From Bryobacterales bacterium (GTDB taxonomy: Bacteria; Acidobacteriota; Terriglobia; Bryobacterales; Bryobacteraceae), in the NCBI GenBank assembly GCA_020846745.1, contig JADLDI010000032.1, forward strand, positions 248,001-312,000: 64,000 bases of DNA. The letters are read 5' to 3'. The notes under the pieces are model-generated. The model worked only from the letters and a program-made list of their open reading frames with translations. It did not search any database and was not told where the DNA came from. Both the position numbers and the translations under genes were made by a program. Numbering within the stretch: the first letter of the stretch is position 1; every line of letters starts with the position of its first letter. Of this stretch, positions 1 to 8,715 are shown in pieces.

Positions 1-189
1 AGGAGAAACGCCGCGAGCGGCGGCAACGTTTTCCTGCTCAGCCAGTTTCATCTCTTTACGCAAAATCAGAACGCTAGCCGGCGCGGAGATGCCAAGTTTG
101 ATTCGATTGCCCGCCACTTCCGTCACCTGCACCTCAATGTGATCGCCGATCAGAATGCTCTCGCCCACGCGGCGCCGGATAATCAGCAT
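1..189 (-). CDS. csrA: CsrA carbon storage regulator (3' part beyond window)
   Basis: The first 63 residues are visible, starting MLIIRRRVGESILIGDHIEV, and the frame runs off the window edge. This is the CsrA fold start: an RNA-binding homodimer that blocks or stabilises mRNAs through GGA-containing sites. The conserved Leu/Arg-rich first strand and the GxRIKLGISAP-like segment (here residues 33-41) are present. It lies 11 nt downstream of fliW, the protein that sequesters CsrA in flagellated bacteria, so the pair is probably cotranscribed and forms the FliW-CsrA partner switch. Residues beyond about 63 are unseen, so the C-terminal tail cannot be judged. Confidence 0.93.
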   Translation of the reverse strand, partial: MLIIRRRVGESILIGDHIEVQVTEVAGNRIKLGISAPASVLILRKEMKLAEQENVAAARGVSP

Positions 190-200
190 AGCTGCCTCGT

Positions 201-686
201 CTAGCGGGCCACTGCTTCATCGGCCGCCGCTTCGCCGGCCAGCGCCTTATCTCCGAGGCGGTGCTGATGAGAATACCCGGCCCACGGTTGCACAACCTGC
301 AAAGCGCGTCGGGTGACTGCGTTCACCACCACCGGCGCCATTAGATTAATGGTCGCGTCGCGATCTTCCCAGACCGTGACGAAACCCAAGGTGATCACAT
401 CTTTGCCTTCTTCGGGAACCCGCTCCGGGTCCAGTTGGAGTTCTTCCAGGTCTTCCGCACCTGGCATTAATTGATAGGACGGCTCAACCGTCCTCACGGG
501 CAACGCCATGAATAACAGGTCGCGGCTGTCGAGGCTTTGCAGGAACACCAGTGGCTGCGTGTCCTCCCGCTCGATGATGACGAAATGCCGTTGATCTTCG
601 AATGCAGGCAAACCACGCGGGAATTCGATTACCGCGCGATGATCAAATTCTAGAGTTCCGAAATGGAGAGTTTCCGCTTGGGGCAT
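201..686 (-). CDS. fliW: FliW flagellar assembly factor
   Basis: A 161-residue protein with the FliW signatures FPRGLPAFEDQRHFV near residue 23 and a conserved LQSLDSRDLLFMALP segment. FliW binds both flagellin and CsrA: when flagellin is exported, FliW is freed and titrates CsrA. The last 20 or so residues are Ala/Asp/Glu-rich and look disordered. It starts 23 nt after the exosortase stop and ends 11 nt before csrA, so the three probably share a transcript. No other flagellar gene is visible in the window. The family call is firm; CsrA antagonism is inferred from the family and the neighbour. Confidence 0.93.
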   Translation of the reverse strand: MPQAETLHFGTLEFDHRAVIEFPRGLPAFEDQRHFVIIEREDTQPLVFLQSLDSRDLLFMALPVRTVEPSYQLMPGAEDLEELQLDPERVPEEGKDVITLGFVTVWEDRDATINLMAPVVVNAVTRRALQVVQPWAGYSHQHRLGDKALAGEAAADEAVAR

Positions 687-709
687 AGTCCAAGCGTTCT
701 ATCGGCCGA

Positions 710-1582
710 CTAAGAGGTTCGCTTTAGGGCCGAGTACGCGCGGTTCAGAATCTGGTGCGTCGCGATCAGGATTACGAAGGCGACGAGAAACACCACCCAG
801 CCTTCCATCGAATGGAAAAAGCCCTCGGCGAACTCGCGTTTCCAGTCACTTACAATTCCAGTGAGGGTTACGCGAAAGGCATTGGCGGCTACGGCGATCG
901 GAATCGTCGCGATCAGTAAAGCCGCACGCATCCATATCTTTGTGTCGAAGAAGTAAGCGTAGATCAACGACAGAAAGGACAGGGACAATAGCGAGCGGAT
1001 GCCGCTGCAAGCCTCGACGACGCTCAATTTATGGTCGGCCAGTTCCAGGATGTTGCCTTCGCGGAGCACTGGTATCCCAAGCAAACTTAAAGATTTCTCG
1101 GCAACTTCACTCGCGAACAACTGCAACGGAAACGTGATCTGCTTGTAGATGATCGCCGGAATGCGAATCATGAAAACCAACAGGAACAGCGGAAAAGCCA
1201 GCTCGCGAACCAAACGGGTTCCGCCCAAATACAACAGGACACCAATCAGGGAAACGAGGAACGCCGTGCGGGAAACGAACATCTCCGCTCCGATCGTGCC
1301 CAGGATCAACTGCAGCCCGCCCCAAATAATGAGCACAATTCCGAACGGATTCGATTCCATCGGCAGGCTAAGAATCTTGTCGCGCCGCTGCCAGGCAACA
1401 TAACCGGCGACTACCGGGACGAAAAACCCGTGGCTCATGTCGTCGTCGGTGTACCACTCCTTGGCCATGTCGAACAGGACATCGCCAAAACAGAGGGCCA
1501 ATAGAGCCGCTGCCCAGGCGATCTTCATCCATGGGATGGCATTGAGGCGCAAATCGGCCACCGGCTCGGTCGTAGTCGCCAT
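710..1582 (-). CDS. Exosortase (PEP-CTERM sorting transpeptidase-like membrane protease)
   Basis: A 290-residue polytopic membrane protein of the EpsH/exosortase family. The three family catalytic residues are visible: Cys192 in VVEACSGIRSL, Arg237 in NAFRV and His257 in FFHS. About eight hydrophobic segments span residues 20-275. There is no fused EpsI domain, so it is the short form. Exosortases cleave PEP-CTERM tails, and a candidate substrate ending VPEPST-TM-RRRS lies at 30629-31258. Upstream on the same strand is a DegT sugar aminotransferase, fitting the usual link between exosortases and extracellular polysaccharide. The subtype (XrtA-like or other) cannot be assigned by eye. Confidence 0.93.
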   Translation of the reverse strand: MATTTEPVADLRLNAIPWMKIAWAAALLALCFGDVLFDMAKEWYTDDDMSHGFFVPVVAGYVAWQRRDKILSLPMESNPFGIVLIIWGGLQLILGTIGAEMFVSRTAFLVSLIGVLLYLGGTRLVRELAFPLFLLVFMIRIPAIIYKQITFPLQLFASEVAEKSLSLLGIPVLREGNILELADHKLSVVEACSGIRSLLSLSFLSLIYAYFFDTKIWMRAALLIATIPIAVAANAFRVTLTGIVSDWKREFAEGFFHSMEGWVVFLVAFVILIATHQILNRAYSALKRTS

Positions 1583-1616
1583 GTTTCTTTATCGTAACTC
1601 CAATGCCACAAGAACA

Positions 1617-2747
1617 TCAGCCTGCATAGTACCCGCGGATAGCGGCGCAGACGGCCTCTAAGTCCTCTTCGGCCAATTCCGGGTACACCGGTAGGGCAAG
1701 TGACTCGGCGGCCAGCCGCTCGCTGGCGGGAAAATCACCTTCGCGATAGCCAAGTGTAGAAAAACACGGCTGCCGGTGCAGCGGTAGCGGATAGTAAACC
1801 TCCGTTCCGATCCCGCGATCGGCCAGGAACGCTTTCAGCGCATCCCGGCCCGGCGCACGAATAATGAACTGATTCACCACATGGCGCGTGACGAAGGGCG
1901 GCACCGCTTGAAACCGCACCGGCGCCGGCGAATGGCCGAGAACGCGCCGATAGCGTTCGGCGTTGCGCTGCCGGGCGGCCGTCCAAACATCCAAATACCT
2001 GAACTTCACCAGCAGCACTGCCGCCTGAAGCGTGTCCAATCGCGAATTGAAGCCTACTTCTTCGTGGTAGTACTTCCGCCGGCTCCCGTGAACCCGCAAC
2101 GCGCGCAGCCGTTCCGCCAGCCTCGCGTCTGTGGTCGTCAACATGCCGCCATCGCCGTAACCGCCTAAGTTCTTGCTGGGAAAGAAGCTGAAGCATCCGA
2201 TGGCGCCCATGCCGCCGGCCCGGCGCCCGCGGTACTCAGCTCCAATGGCTTGCGCGGCATCTTCTACTATGGGAATACCGCGATCGGCTGCCACGGCAAG
2301 GAGCGGGTCCATGTCCACGCAGCTCCCGAACAAATGAACCGGAACGATCGCTTTCACCCGCGGATACCGGTTGAGGGCGGCTTCCACCTGTTCCACATCC
2401 ATCTGACAGGTGTCCTCGTCGATATCGACAAACACGGGTTCCGCACCCACATCGGCGATCGCACCGGCGGTCGCAAAGAAAGTGTACGGAACCGTCAGGA
2501 CCTGGTCGCCGCGGCCGATATCCAGAGCAGTGAGTGCAAGCACCAGTGCGTCGGTGCCGGATGCGCAGCCGATACCGTAGGCTGCGTTACAGTATCCGGC
2601 CACTTGACGTTCGAGTTCCGCGACCTCTTCTCCGAGGATGAATCTCTGCGAGTCAATGAGGCGTGTCACTTCCGCCACGATCTCGTCGCGGATCTGCTTG
2701 TGTTGCGCTCGTAAGTCGAGCAGGGGGATGCTGCGGGCGGCGGTCAC
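1617..2747 (-). CDS. DegT/DnrJ/EryC1/StrS-family sugar aminotransferase
   Basis: A PLP-dependent enzyme that transfers an amino group to a nucleotide-linked keto-sugar, used for lipopolysaccharide or exopolysaccharide amino sugars. The core opens SIPLLDLRAQHKQIRDEI. The PLP-lysine region is CFSFFPSKNLGGYGDGGM, with VEDAAQAIGAEYRGR before it and the C-terminal substrate segment TEVYYPLPLHRQPCF. I chose GTG at 2747; TTG codons at 2750 and 2753 are alternatives and none has a clear ribosome binding site. Length (about 376 aa) is normal. It sits upstream of the exosortase, consistent with a cell-envelope glycan role. The precise sugar is unknown. Confidence 0.88.
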   Translation of the reverse strand: MTAARSIPLLDLRAQHKQIRDEIVAEVTRLIDSQRFILGEEVAELERQVAGYCNAAYGIGCASGTDALVLALTALDIGRGDQVLTVPYTFFATAGAIADVGAEPVFVDIDEDTCQMDVEQVEAALNRYPRVKAIVPVHLFGSCVDMDPLLAVAADRGIPIVEDAAQAIGAEYRGRRAGGMGAIGCFSFFPSKNLGGYGDGGMLTTTDARLAERLRALRVHGSRRKYYHEEVGFNSRLDTLQAAVLLVKFRYLDVWTAARQRNAERYRRVLGHSPAPVRFQAVPPFVTRHVVNQFIIRAPGRDALKAFLADRGIGTEVYYPLPLHRQPCFSTLGYREGDFPASERLAAESLALPVYPELAEEDLEAVCAAIRGYYAG

Positions 2748-2794
2748 CAACAACCACTATGCCACGCGAGGAGTAGCCCAGTGGCGGCGTGCGT

Positions 2795-3508
2795 TCATGA
2801 GAGCCGCTTCCGTTGCCATGGAAGCGTGCCACGATATGGACCGGGACCTTCGTGCGCAAACAGCGGAACCAGATCGGGGCAACTCGTCCGATAGCCATGC
2901 TCGCGCCGAAAGGGATTGCGGGCGGCCCGTTTGCCGGCAAATTCCGGATCGCTCGAATACGGATCGGCCTGGTACCGCTCCCGTGCACGTATTTCCGAAG
3001 CGTGGGCCTGCTCGAGGTCCGGCGGATTGTTCGGGCCTTCGTACAAGAAGCGTTCTGCCGGCCAACCGATCGCCTCCCGATGCATTTGGAACCGCTCGCG
3101 CTTGAATTCCCAACTCACCAGAGTTACCTGGCGCGGCCATGCCGCCGTCACTTCATGGAAACGGCAGAGCCCGAGGAGCAGATTCTCGTAACTATCCCGC
3201 GAAAATTCTTCGAGGTAGGTGCGTGCGGCTACTTCCGGATTGCCGAACCATCCGTAATGCTCGGCGACATAGTAATAGGAGAGCGCTTCACTGCGCGGCC
3301 CGGCCTGCCGGCGCGATTGCCCGCCCGCCGGCAGAAGAATCGCATCGGGGTCGGACGCCGCCAGTTCCACACCCCGCCGGACGTGCTCGATATAGCACGG
3401 GACCTCGTTCTGCTGGAAGTCGAGCAGTGCCCAGTTCCTACGGTCGGAGGGATCGGCGAACGTCCGCAGAACGGCATGACCTGCCACGATGATCGCCGAT
3501 TGCGGCAT
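2795..3508 (-). CDS. YdcF/DUF218-like ElyC-type protein
   Basis: A 237-residue protein opening SAIIVAGHAVLRTF, then a segment like LLPAGGQSRRQAGPRSEALSY (about residues 59-79). This resembles the DUF218 pattern of an initial hydrophobic strand with a small-residue turn, then a Ser/Ala-Gly-Gly-x-[ST]-R loop and acidic SEA. DUF218 proteins have a Rossmann-like fold; some act near the envelope, but function here is unknown. There is no signal peptide or membrane segment, which makes it a soluble variant. It lies between a gluconolactonase-like gene and the sugar aminotransferase on the same strand. Family assignment is from pattern recognition only. Confidence 0.6.
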   Translation of the reverse strand: MPQSAIIVAGHAVLRTFADPSDRRNWALLDFQQNEVPCYIEHVRRGVELAASDPDAILLPAGGQSRRQAGPRSEALSYYYVAEHYGWFGNPEVAARTYLEEFSRDSYENLLLGLCRFHEVTAAWPRQVTLVSWEFKRERFQMHREAIGWPAERFLYEGPNNPPDLEQAHASEIRARERYQADPYSSDPEFAGKRAARNPFRREHGYRTSCPDLVPLFAHEGPGPYRGTLPWQRKRLS

Positions 3509-3560
3509 TTCCCTATGATGCCATCCGGTTCTGCCGCGAAGGAACGAACTGCGGACTGGT

Positions 3561-4493
3561 CTACGGACGAATGCCCGGAACGTTCAGCCTGATGCGATAG
3601 ACACTGGTCCGCGCGGTGACGTAGAGCGTCTGCGCGTCGGCGCCGCCCCAGTGCAGGTTCGCGGGGATCTCCGGAAAGACGATCATGCCCAGAAATTTGC
3701 CATCCGGCAGATAGATGCGGACTCCGCCCGCTCCGGTGAAGTACAGCGTCCCGTCACGGTCGATCTTCATCCCGTCGGGATTGCCCGCGCCCGCCTCGTC
3801 CGTCACATCGGCGAACACGACGCCATTGGCGAGTTTGCCCTCGGCGTTGACGTCGAAACGCATGTACAGGCGGCGCTTCGGGTCGGAGTTGCCCACCCAC
3901 ATGGTGCGCTCTTCCGGCGAGAAGACGAGGCCGTTCGGCCGTGTCAACTGATCGTATAGCAGCTCGAGTTTCCCCGACGGCTTCAAACGGAAAACACCGT
4001 TGAATTTCAGTTCCTTACGATGGTCCTCGTCCTGTTGCGGCAAGCCGTAGGGCGGATCGGTAAAGTAAAGGTCGCCATTCGAATGAAACAGCAGATCGTT
4101 TGGCGAATTGAGGCGCTTGCCTTCAAACCGGTCCGCCAGCACGGTCAGCGAGCCGTCACGTTCCAGCCTGGTCACCCGGCGATTGCCATGTTCGCAGACC
4201 GTCACGCGGCTCATCGAATCGAGCGTCAGGCCGTTTGAGCCGATCAACCCGCCCTTCGGCAGGTCCATGCCGTCATAGCCCGAAGGCCGGCGAAATACGT
4301 CCACCTCGCCAGCGGGCGATAAGCGGAAAATCGTGTTGTTCGGAATGTCGCTGAACAGCAGGTTTCCATCGCGTGTCCAGATTGGACCCTCGGTGAAACC
4401 GAAACCTGTCGCCACTTGTTCAATGCGGGAGGACGCCGGCACGATCCTCTGAATTGCGGGATCTTCTACGACCAAAAAGTCGTGGGAACTCAT
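3561..4493 (-). CDS. SMP-30/gluconolactonase/LRE-family protein
   Basis: A 310-residue six-bladed propeller enzyme candidate. Visible family blocks are GFTEGPIWTRDGNLLFSDI (about residues 31-49), SNGLTLD, the metal-site block LNSPNDLLFHSNGDLYFTDPPYG and TRPNGLVFSPEERTMWVGN. The Glu of TEGP, the Asn of SPND and the Asp/Asn of NPDG are the usual divalent-metal ligands in this fold. Likely reaction is hydrolysis of a sugar lactone; substrate unknown. There is no obvious signal peptide. It stands alone, with about 130 nt to rseP upstream and 52 nt to the DUF218-like gene downstream. Confidence 0.87.
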   Translation of the reverse strand: MSSHDFLVVEDPAIQRIVPASSRIEQVATGFGFTEGPIWTRDGNLLFSDIPNNTIFRLSPAGEVDVFRRPSGYDGMDLPKGGLIGSNGLTLDSMSRVTVCEHGNRRVTRLERDGSLTVLADRFEGKRLNSPNDLLFHSNGDLYFTDPPYGLPQQDEDHRKELKFNGVFRLKPSGKLELLYDQLTRPNGLVFSPEERTMWVGNSDPKRRLYMRFDVNAEGKLANGVVFADVTDEAGAGNPDGMKIDRDGTLYFTGAGGVRIYLPDGKFLGMIVFPEIPANLHWGGADAQTLYVTARTSVYRIRLNVPGIRP

Positions 4494-4622
4494 TTCCGGG
4501 ATTTTACCTTGGATGGATAGGTCCGCACACGTTCCCTGTTTTCAAGCGGGGGTTTCGCGGCGATTCGGATAAATGAGTCCGGCATCTTGCGGCCGGAACC
4601 GTGGGCCCGAGTGAGCCCGGAA

Positions 4623-5942
4623 TCAGCCTTTGAGGATGATCTTTGATATATCGTTGTACAGCACAAAGACGACAACCATCATCAGAAACACAAAGCCGAA
4701 CTTCATCACGGCTTCCTTCACCTGGAGACTGAGGTCTTTGCGGATCAGCATCTCAAACAACAGCATCAGAATGACGCCGCCGTCGAGGATCGGAATCGGC
4801 AGCAGGTTGAACACCGCCAGGTTCAGGCTCACCATCGCCATCAGCCCCAGAAACGCGGAAGCGCCTTCGCGCGCGGCGTCGCCGGAAAGCTGCGCAATGC
4901 GGATGGGCCCTTCGAGCGACTTCGGCGACATCCGCTGCTGGATGATGCCATGTAGAAACTGGTAGATCAGCCCGGCGCTCTTGGCATTCTGCCGCACCGA
5001 TTCGCCGAGTGCCTGCCCAAACGGCAGCGGCACATAGGTGACGCGCGGTTCCAGCCGCACACCGATCATCCAGGATTTCTGTCCTTCCAACTCGCGCCAG
5101 GCCGGAGTGATGGTGGCGGCCTTCTGCTGCCCCTCGCGGGTGTACACGACTTCGACGGGTTTGCCCTGGCTCGCTTTGATGATTTCCCGTAACCGGTAAG
5201 TCGAGCGGATCGGTTGACCATTCACTGTGAGCAGGATGTCGCCGCGGCGCAAGCCCTGCCGCTCGGCGTCCATCCCCTTCTCCACCCCGCCAACCTGGAT
5301 CTCGGCCTGCTCGGCCCATCCCGCCGTACCGATACCATTCCGTTCGTCCAACTCGGGCGTGATGTTGGTTTCAATGGTCTGTCCATCGCGAACCAGTACC
5401 ACGCGCATGGGGCGGTTGGCGTTGGCGATCTCCGTCAGGAAGATGTCTTCCCAGGTCGGATTCATTTTGTCGTCGATGCCCACCACACGGTCGCCTTCCC
5501 GGACACCGGCCTTCGCGGCCGCCGAGTTGGGCATCACCAGGCCCACCACGCCCGCTGCCCCGTTGTCGGGCATCTTCGGGTACCGCACCATGTACAACCC
5601 GGTCAGGATCGCTACCGCCAGCACGATGTTCATGAACGGCCCGGCGAACGCGATAATCAGGCGTTGCCACCGCGGCTTCGATAAAAACGACCGCGGATCC
5701 GAAACGGCCTCGTCCCCCGGTTGCTCGCCCGCCATCTTCACGTACCCGCCGAACAGGATCGCCGACACACGGAAGTCCGTCTCACCCTTGCGGAATCCGA
5801 ATAGCCGCGGTCCGAACCCGAAGCTGAACGCTTCCACCCGTACATCGAAGAACCGCGCTGCCCAATAGTGCCCCAGTTCGTGGATCATGATCATGATCCC
5901 GATCAGGACCAGCACCCACCAGATGTTCTCTACAATTGCCAT
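4623..5942 (-). CDS. rseP: RIP site-2 protease RseP
   Basis: A 439-residue intramembrane zinc metalloprotease. The HExxH site is His21-Glu22-His25 in IMIHELGHYWAA at the end of the first membrane segment, and the second metal region is LLPIPILDGG near the C-terminus. Two PDZ-like domains lie between (about residues 128-200 and 215-285, the latter with LRRGDILLTVNGQPI). RseP cleaves anti-sigma factors and residual signal peptides in the membrane. It follows dxr by 19 nt, the common dxr-rseP arrangement, so they are probably one operon. Confidence 0.96.
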   Translation of the reverse strand: MAIVENIWWVLVLIGIMIMIHELGHYWAARFFDVRVEAFSFGFGPRLFGFRKGETDFRVSAILFGGYVKMAGEQPGDEAVSDPRSFLSKPRWQRLIIAFAGPFMNIVLAVAILTGLYMVRYPKMPDNGAAGVVGLVMPNSAAAKAGVREGDRVVGIDDKMNPTWEDIFLTEIANANRPMRVVLVRDGQTIETNITPELDERNGIGTAGWAEQAEIQVGGVEKGMDAERQGLRRGDILLTVNGQPIRSTYRLREIIKASQGKPVEVVYTREGQQKAATITPAWRELEGQKSWMIGVRLEPRVTYVPLPFGQALGESVRQNAKSAGLIYQFLHGIIQQRMSPKSLEGPIRIAQLSGDAAREGASAFLGLMAMVSLNLAVFNLLPIPILDGGVILMLLFEMLIRKDLSLQVKEAVMKFGFVFLMMVVVFVLYNDISKIILKG

Positions 5943-5961
5943 TTCTCGTTCCCCGTACCTG

Positions 5962-7167
5962 TTATCTTCCTGAAGTCAAAGTTACCGCGCCGGTGCTCCG
6001 CATCTTTATGACCTCCCGTGCGGTTCGCCGCGACTCCCGGTCGATTTCCAAAATCTCTCCGACACTGGCCGCCTTCCGGCTCGGCACCTTTGCCAAGGTG
6101 TCCTCCACCACTTCCGCCATTGCCGTATACGGAATCTGCCCGTTGAGAAAAGCTTCCACGGCCACTTCGTCGGCTGCATTTAATGTACACGTGGAAGTGC
6201 CGCCGCCGCGCTGGGCCTCATAGGCTAGACGTAACTGTGGAAATTTCTCAAAATCCGGCGGAAAGAACTCCAATGTTCGCGCTTCCAGCCAGTTCATTCG
6301 CGCTACCGGCGCATCCAGGCGTTCCGGATATGTCAGCGCGTACTGGATCGGCATACGCATGTCGGTGGTCGATAGCTGTGCCATTACGCTGCCGTCGTTG
6401 AACTCCACCATCGCATGCACCGACGACTGTGGATGAACTACCACCTCAACCTCGTCGGGTGATAAAGCGAACAGCCAGCACGCCTCAATCACCTCGAACC
6501 CCTTGTTCATCATGGTGGCCGAGTTGATCGTTATCCGCTGCCCCATCTTCCATGTAGGATGCTTCAGGGCCTGCCGCGGCGTCACGTTCTTGAGTTCCCC
6601 TGCCGGCGTATTGCGAAATGGACCACCGGAAGCGGTTAAAATCAGCCGGGTTACGTCCTGCTTTCGACCGGCGCGGAAACACTGGTGAGCGCCGTTGTGC
6701 TCGCTATCCACCGGAATCAGTTCGGTACCAGTGTCTCTCGCGGCGGCCATCACCAGCTCGCCGCTCGCTACTAGTACTTCTTTGTTCGCTAATCCAATCT
6801 GCTTACGCGCCCGCACGGCTTCATAAGTGGCTTCCAATCCGGCCACTCCCACAATGGCGGAAAGTACAAAGTCGCATTCACGGGCGGTGGCTACCTCGAC
6901 AAGAGCTTTTGCACCACACTCCAGTTGCGGCCAGTCCCGTTGCGAAAGTTGCTTTTCGCGAAGTGCCTGAATTAGTATGTTGCGGATTTCATCATTCTCG
7001 ACAACTGCTACGTGCGGACGAAATTCCACAATCTGCTGCGCCAGCAACTCCGCATTCCGCCCCGCTGCCAGCGCGTATGGTCGGAATCGCTCGGGCCGCC
7101 GCCGCAAAATATCCAGAGTGCTGACGCCGATCGACCCGGTCGAACCAAGTAATGTTACCGCGCGCAT
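5962..7167 (-). CDS. dxr: 1-deoxy-D-xylulose 5-phosphate reductoisomerase
   Basis: Second step of the MEP isoprenoid pathway, using NADPH to make MEP. I start at ATG 7167, giving 401 aa beginning MRAVTLLGSTGSIG, the canonical NADPH-binding start; the frame is open further upstream but that extension is non-homologous. Metal and substrate motifs are visible: IGLANKEVLV, PVDSEHNGAHQCF, LTASGGPF and HPTWKMGQRITINSATMMNKG. The motif after EHN usually reads AIFQCL, here GAHQCF, a mild deviation. It is the first gene of a dxr-rseP unit. The 417-nt upstream region separates it from a divergent glycosyltransferase. Confidence 0.97.
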   Translation of the reverse strand: MRAVTLLGSTGSIGVSTLDILRRRPERFRPYALAAGRNAELLAQQIVEFRPHVAVVENDEIRNILIQALREKQLSQRDWPQLECGAKALVEVATARECDFVLSAIVGVAGLEATYEAVRARKQIGLANKEVLVASGELVMAAARDTGTELIPVDSEHNGAHQCFRAGRKQDVTRLILTASGGPFRNTPAGELKNVTPRQALKHPTWKMGQRITINSATMMNKGFEVIEACWLFALSPDEVEVVVHPQSSVHAMVEFNDGSVMAQLSTTDMRMPIQYALTYPERLDAPVARMNWLEARTLEFFPPDFEKFPQLRLAYEAQRGGGTSTCTLNAADEVAVEAFLNGQIPYTAMAEVVEDTLAKVPSRKAASVGEILEIDRESRRTAREVIKMRSTGAVTLTSGR

Positions 7168-7584
7168 GTAGGATTGCTCTCCCATCCTATCATCCGGGGC
7201 GCTGCATTTACCCCCTATGAAAATCTGAAGACCCCCGCTTGTGGGTGGCATGTATTATTTTTAGTAGATCCTGTTCGATTCGTCCGTGCATCCGGCGGGA
7301 TTGGGAAAGTATGCAACGACACACGCATTTCGTCTCGCAACTTGTTGGTTTGGAATGTTTGTTTTGGAGAAGAACCCCTAAGGGCGCCGGGGAGGATTGC
7401 TTCAGGGGTCTATTTAAGTGAGGTTAGTCTCGCTTTGGTGGGAGTTGCCTCCCCGGCTTACTTCCAATCTTAGGATATGGTTTTTGGAATTGCAACCCCT
7501 GATTTTCCTCGTAGATCATTAAAAGTTGTTTATCTTGGCGGCCCCTCGTGGCGTTTTCTCCTCCCTTCCGACTCTTTGTCTCAG
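7168..7584. other. Divergent intergenic region, 417 nt, no convincing ORF
   Basis: Separates dxr (minus) from the glycosyltransferase (plus). Short reading frames on the plus strand lack homology and ribosome sites. The region is relatively AT-rich around 7250-7370 and contains a pair of nested inverted repeats (see the structured RNA candidate). TATTAT at 7253-7258 could be a -10 element, but I see no matching -35. Confidence 0.6.
7350..7467 (+). ncRNA. Candidate structured RNA upstream of the glycosyltransferase
   Basis: Two nested inverted repeats would give a rod-like fold. The inner perfect 10-bp stem pairs GCCGGGGAGG (7386-7395) with CCTCCCCGGC (7448-7457) around a 52-nt loop. The outer stem pairs TTGGAA (7350-7355) with TTCCAA (7462-7467), with further GU/AC pairing inside. 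The 5' side has an unpaired bubble of about 25 nt. This could be a 6S-like RNA, a leader element or chance. It matches no RNA family I can recognise, and the strand is a guess from the downstream gene. Confidence 0.22.
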
Positions 7585-8625
7585 ATGGCTTCCCGCGAGA
7601 CGGTGTGTGTTTCCATCGTCACCTTTAATAGCGCCACCTATATCGAGCGATGTCTCCAAGCAGTGCTTGATCAGCGCGATGTTCTCCTGGATGTGGTTGT
7701 TATCGACAATGGCTCAACAGACGAAACCCGGCGAATCCTGACCGCATTTGGCGATCGGATCCGTGTCTTTGAAAACGAGGTGAACTCCGGCTTCGCCGCT
7801 GGCCAGAACCAGGCGATCCGCGAAAGCACCGCCGATTGGGTACTGGCACTAAACCCCGATGTCCTCCTCGAGCCGCATTTCATCTCACGTCTGATACAGG
7901 CAGCCCACCGCCAGCGCCGCGTTGGTACTGTTTGTGGAAAATTGCTGGCCATCGGACCCGGCTTCGAACCTTTACCGGACCGGCTGCTCGACTCAACCGG
8001 CATCATCCTCACGCCCGCTCTCCGCCATCTGGACCGCGGCTGGCACGAGCCCGACCGCGGCCAGTACGACGCTCGGGAGTACGTCTTCGGCGCGAGTGGA
8101 GCCGCCGCTCTCTACCGCCGTACGATGATCGAGGACGTGTCCTGGAACGGCGAGTTTTTCGATGAGGCGTTTTTCTGCTATCGCGAAGACGCCGACCTCG
8201 CCTGGCGTGCCCAACTCCAAGGCTGGCGTTGCCTGTACGTGCCGGAAGCGGAAGCCCACCATGTCCGGCGTGTCACGCCTGAGGTCCGCCGCCACCTGCC
8301 GCCCGTGCTCAACATGCACTCGGTGAAGAACCGCTTCCTGATGCGCATCAAGAACACGACGGCTGAGGTTTATCGCCTGCACTGGTGGAACATCACGATG
8401 CGCGATATCGCCGTTATCGGCTGCTGCCTGGTGTGGGAGGTACGATCGCTCCCCGCCTTCTGGCGCCTCATCAAGGAACTTCCCGCCGCCCTCCGCAAAC
8501 GCGCTCAGATCATGGCGAAACGGCGGGTAGACGACGAGCACATCGCATCGTGGTTTGAACCCGAACACAAGGAACCCGCAAAGCCGGTCACGAAACCCGC
8601 GATCGCGATCCGCCGCGCGAGCTAA
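7585..8625 (+). CDS. GT2-family glycosyltransferase (WbbL-like)
   Basis: A 346-residue GT-A fold transferase if started at ATG 7585; an in-frame extension to 7477 looks non-coding. It opens VCVSIVTFNSATYIERCL and carries VVVIDNGSTDETRRIL, NSGFAAGQNQAI and LALNPDVLLEP, the rhamnosyltransferase-like WbbL pattern with the nucleotide-binding Asp. Acceptor-side region EAFFCYREDADLAWRAQL is present (about residues 195-212). A hydrophobic stretch near residues 270-290 may attach to the membrane. It likely adds a deoxysugar to a surface glycan; no other glycan genes are adjacent. No good ribosome binding site supports the start. Confidence 0.88.
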   Translation: MASRETVCVSIVTFNSATYIERCLQAVLDQRDVLLDVVVIDNGSTDETRRILTAFGDRIRVFENEVNSGFAAGQNQAIRESTADWVLALNPDVLLEPHFISRLIQAAHRQRRVGTVCGKLLAIGPGFEPLPDRLLDSTGIILTPALRHLDRGWHEPDRGQYDAREYVFGASGAAALYRRTMIEDVSWNGEFFDEAFFCYREDADLAWRAQLQGWRCLYVPEAEAHHVRRVTPEVRRHLPPVLNMHSVKNRFLMRIKNTTAEVYRLHWWNITMRDIAVIGCCLVWEVRSLPAFWRLIKELPAALRKRAQIMAKRRVDDEHIASWFEPEHKEPAKPVTKPAIAIRRAS

Positions 8626-8715
8626 CGGCATTCGCTGTAGAATGATCTAATCCGTTACCCGGATAGCAATATCCAAATTTTCACGCAGGGCTGTACCGTA
8701 TCGGGAGGGATCACA

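Noticed and set aside
7168-7251. 28-residue N-terminal extension of dxr
   Set aside because: The family start MRAVTLLGSTGSIG lies at 7167 and the extension has no similarity.
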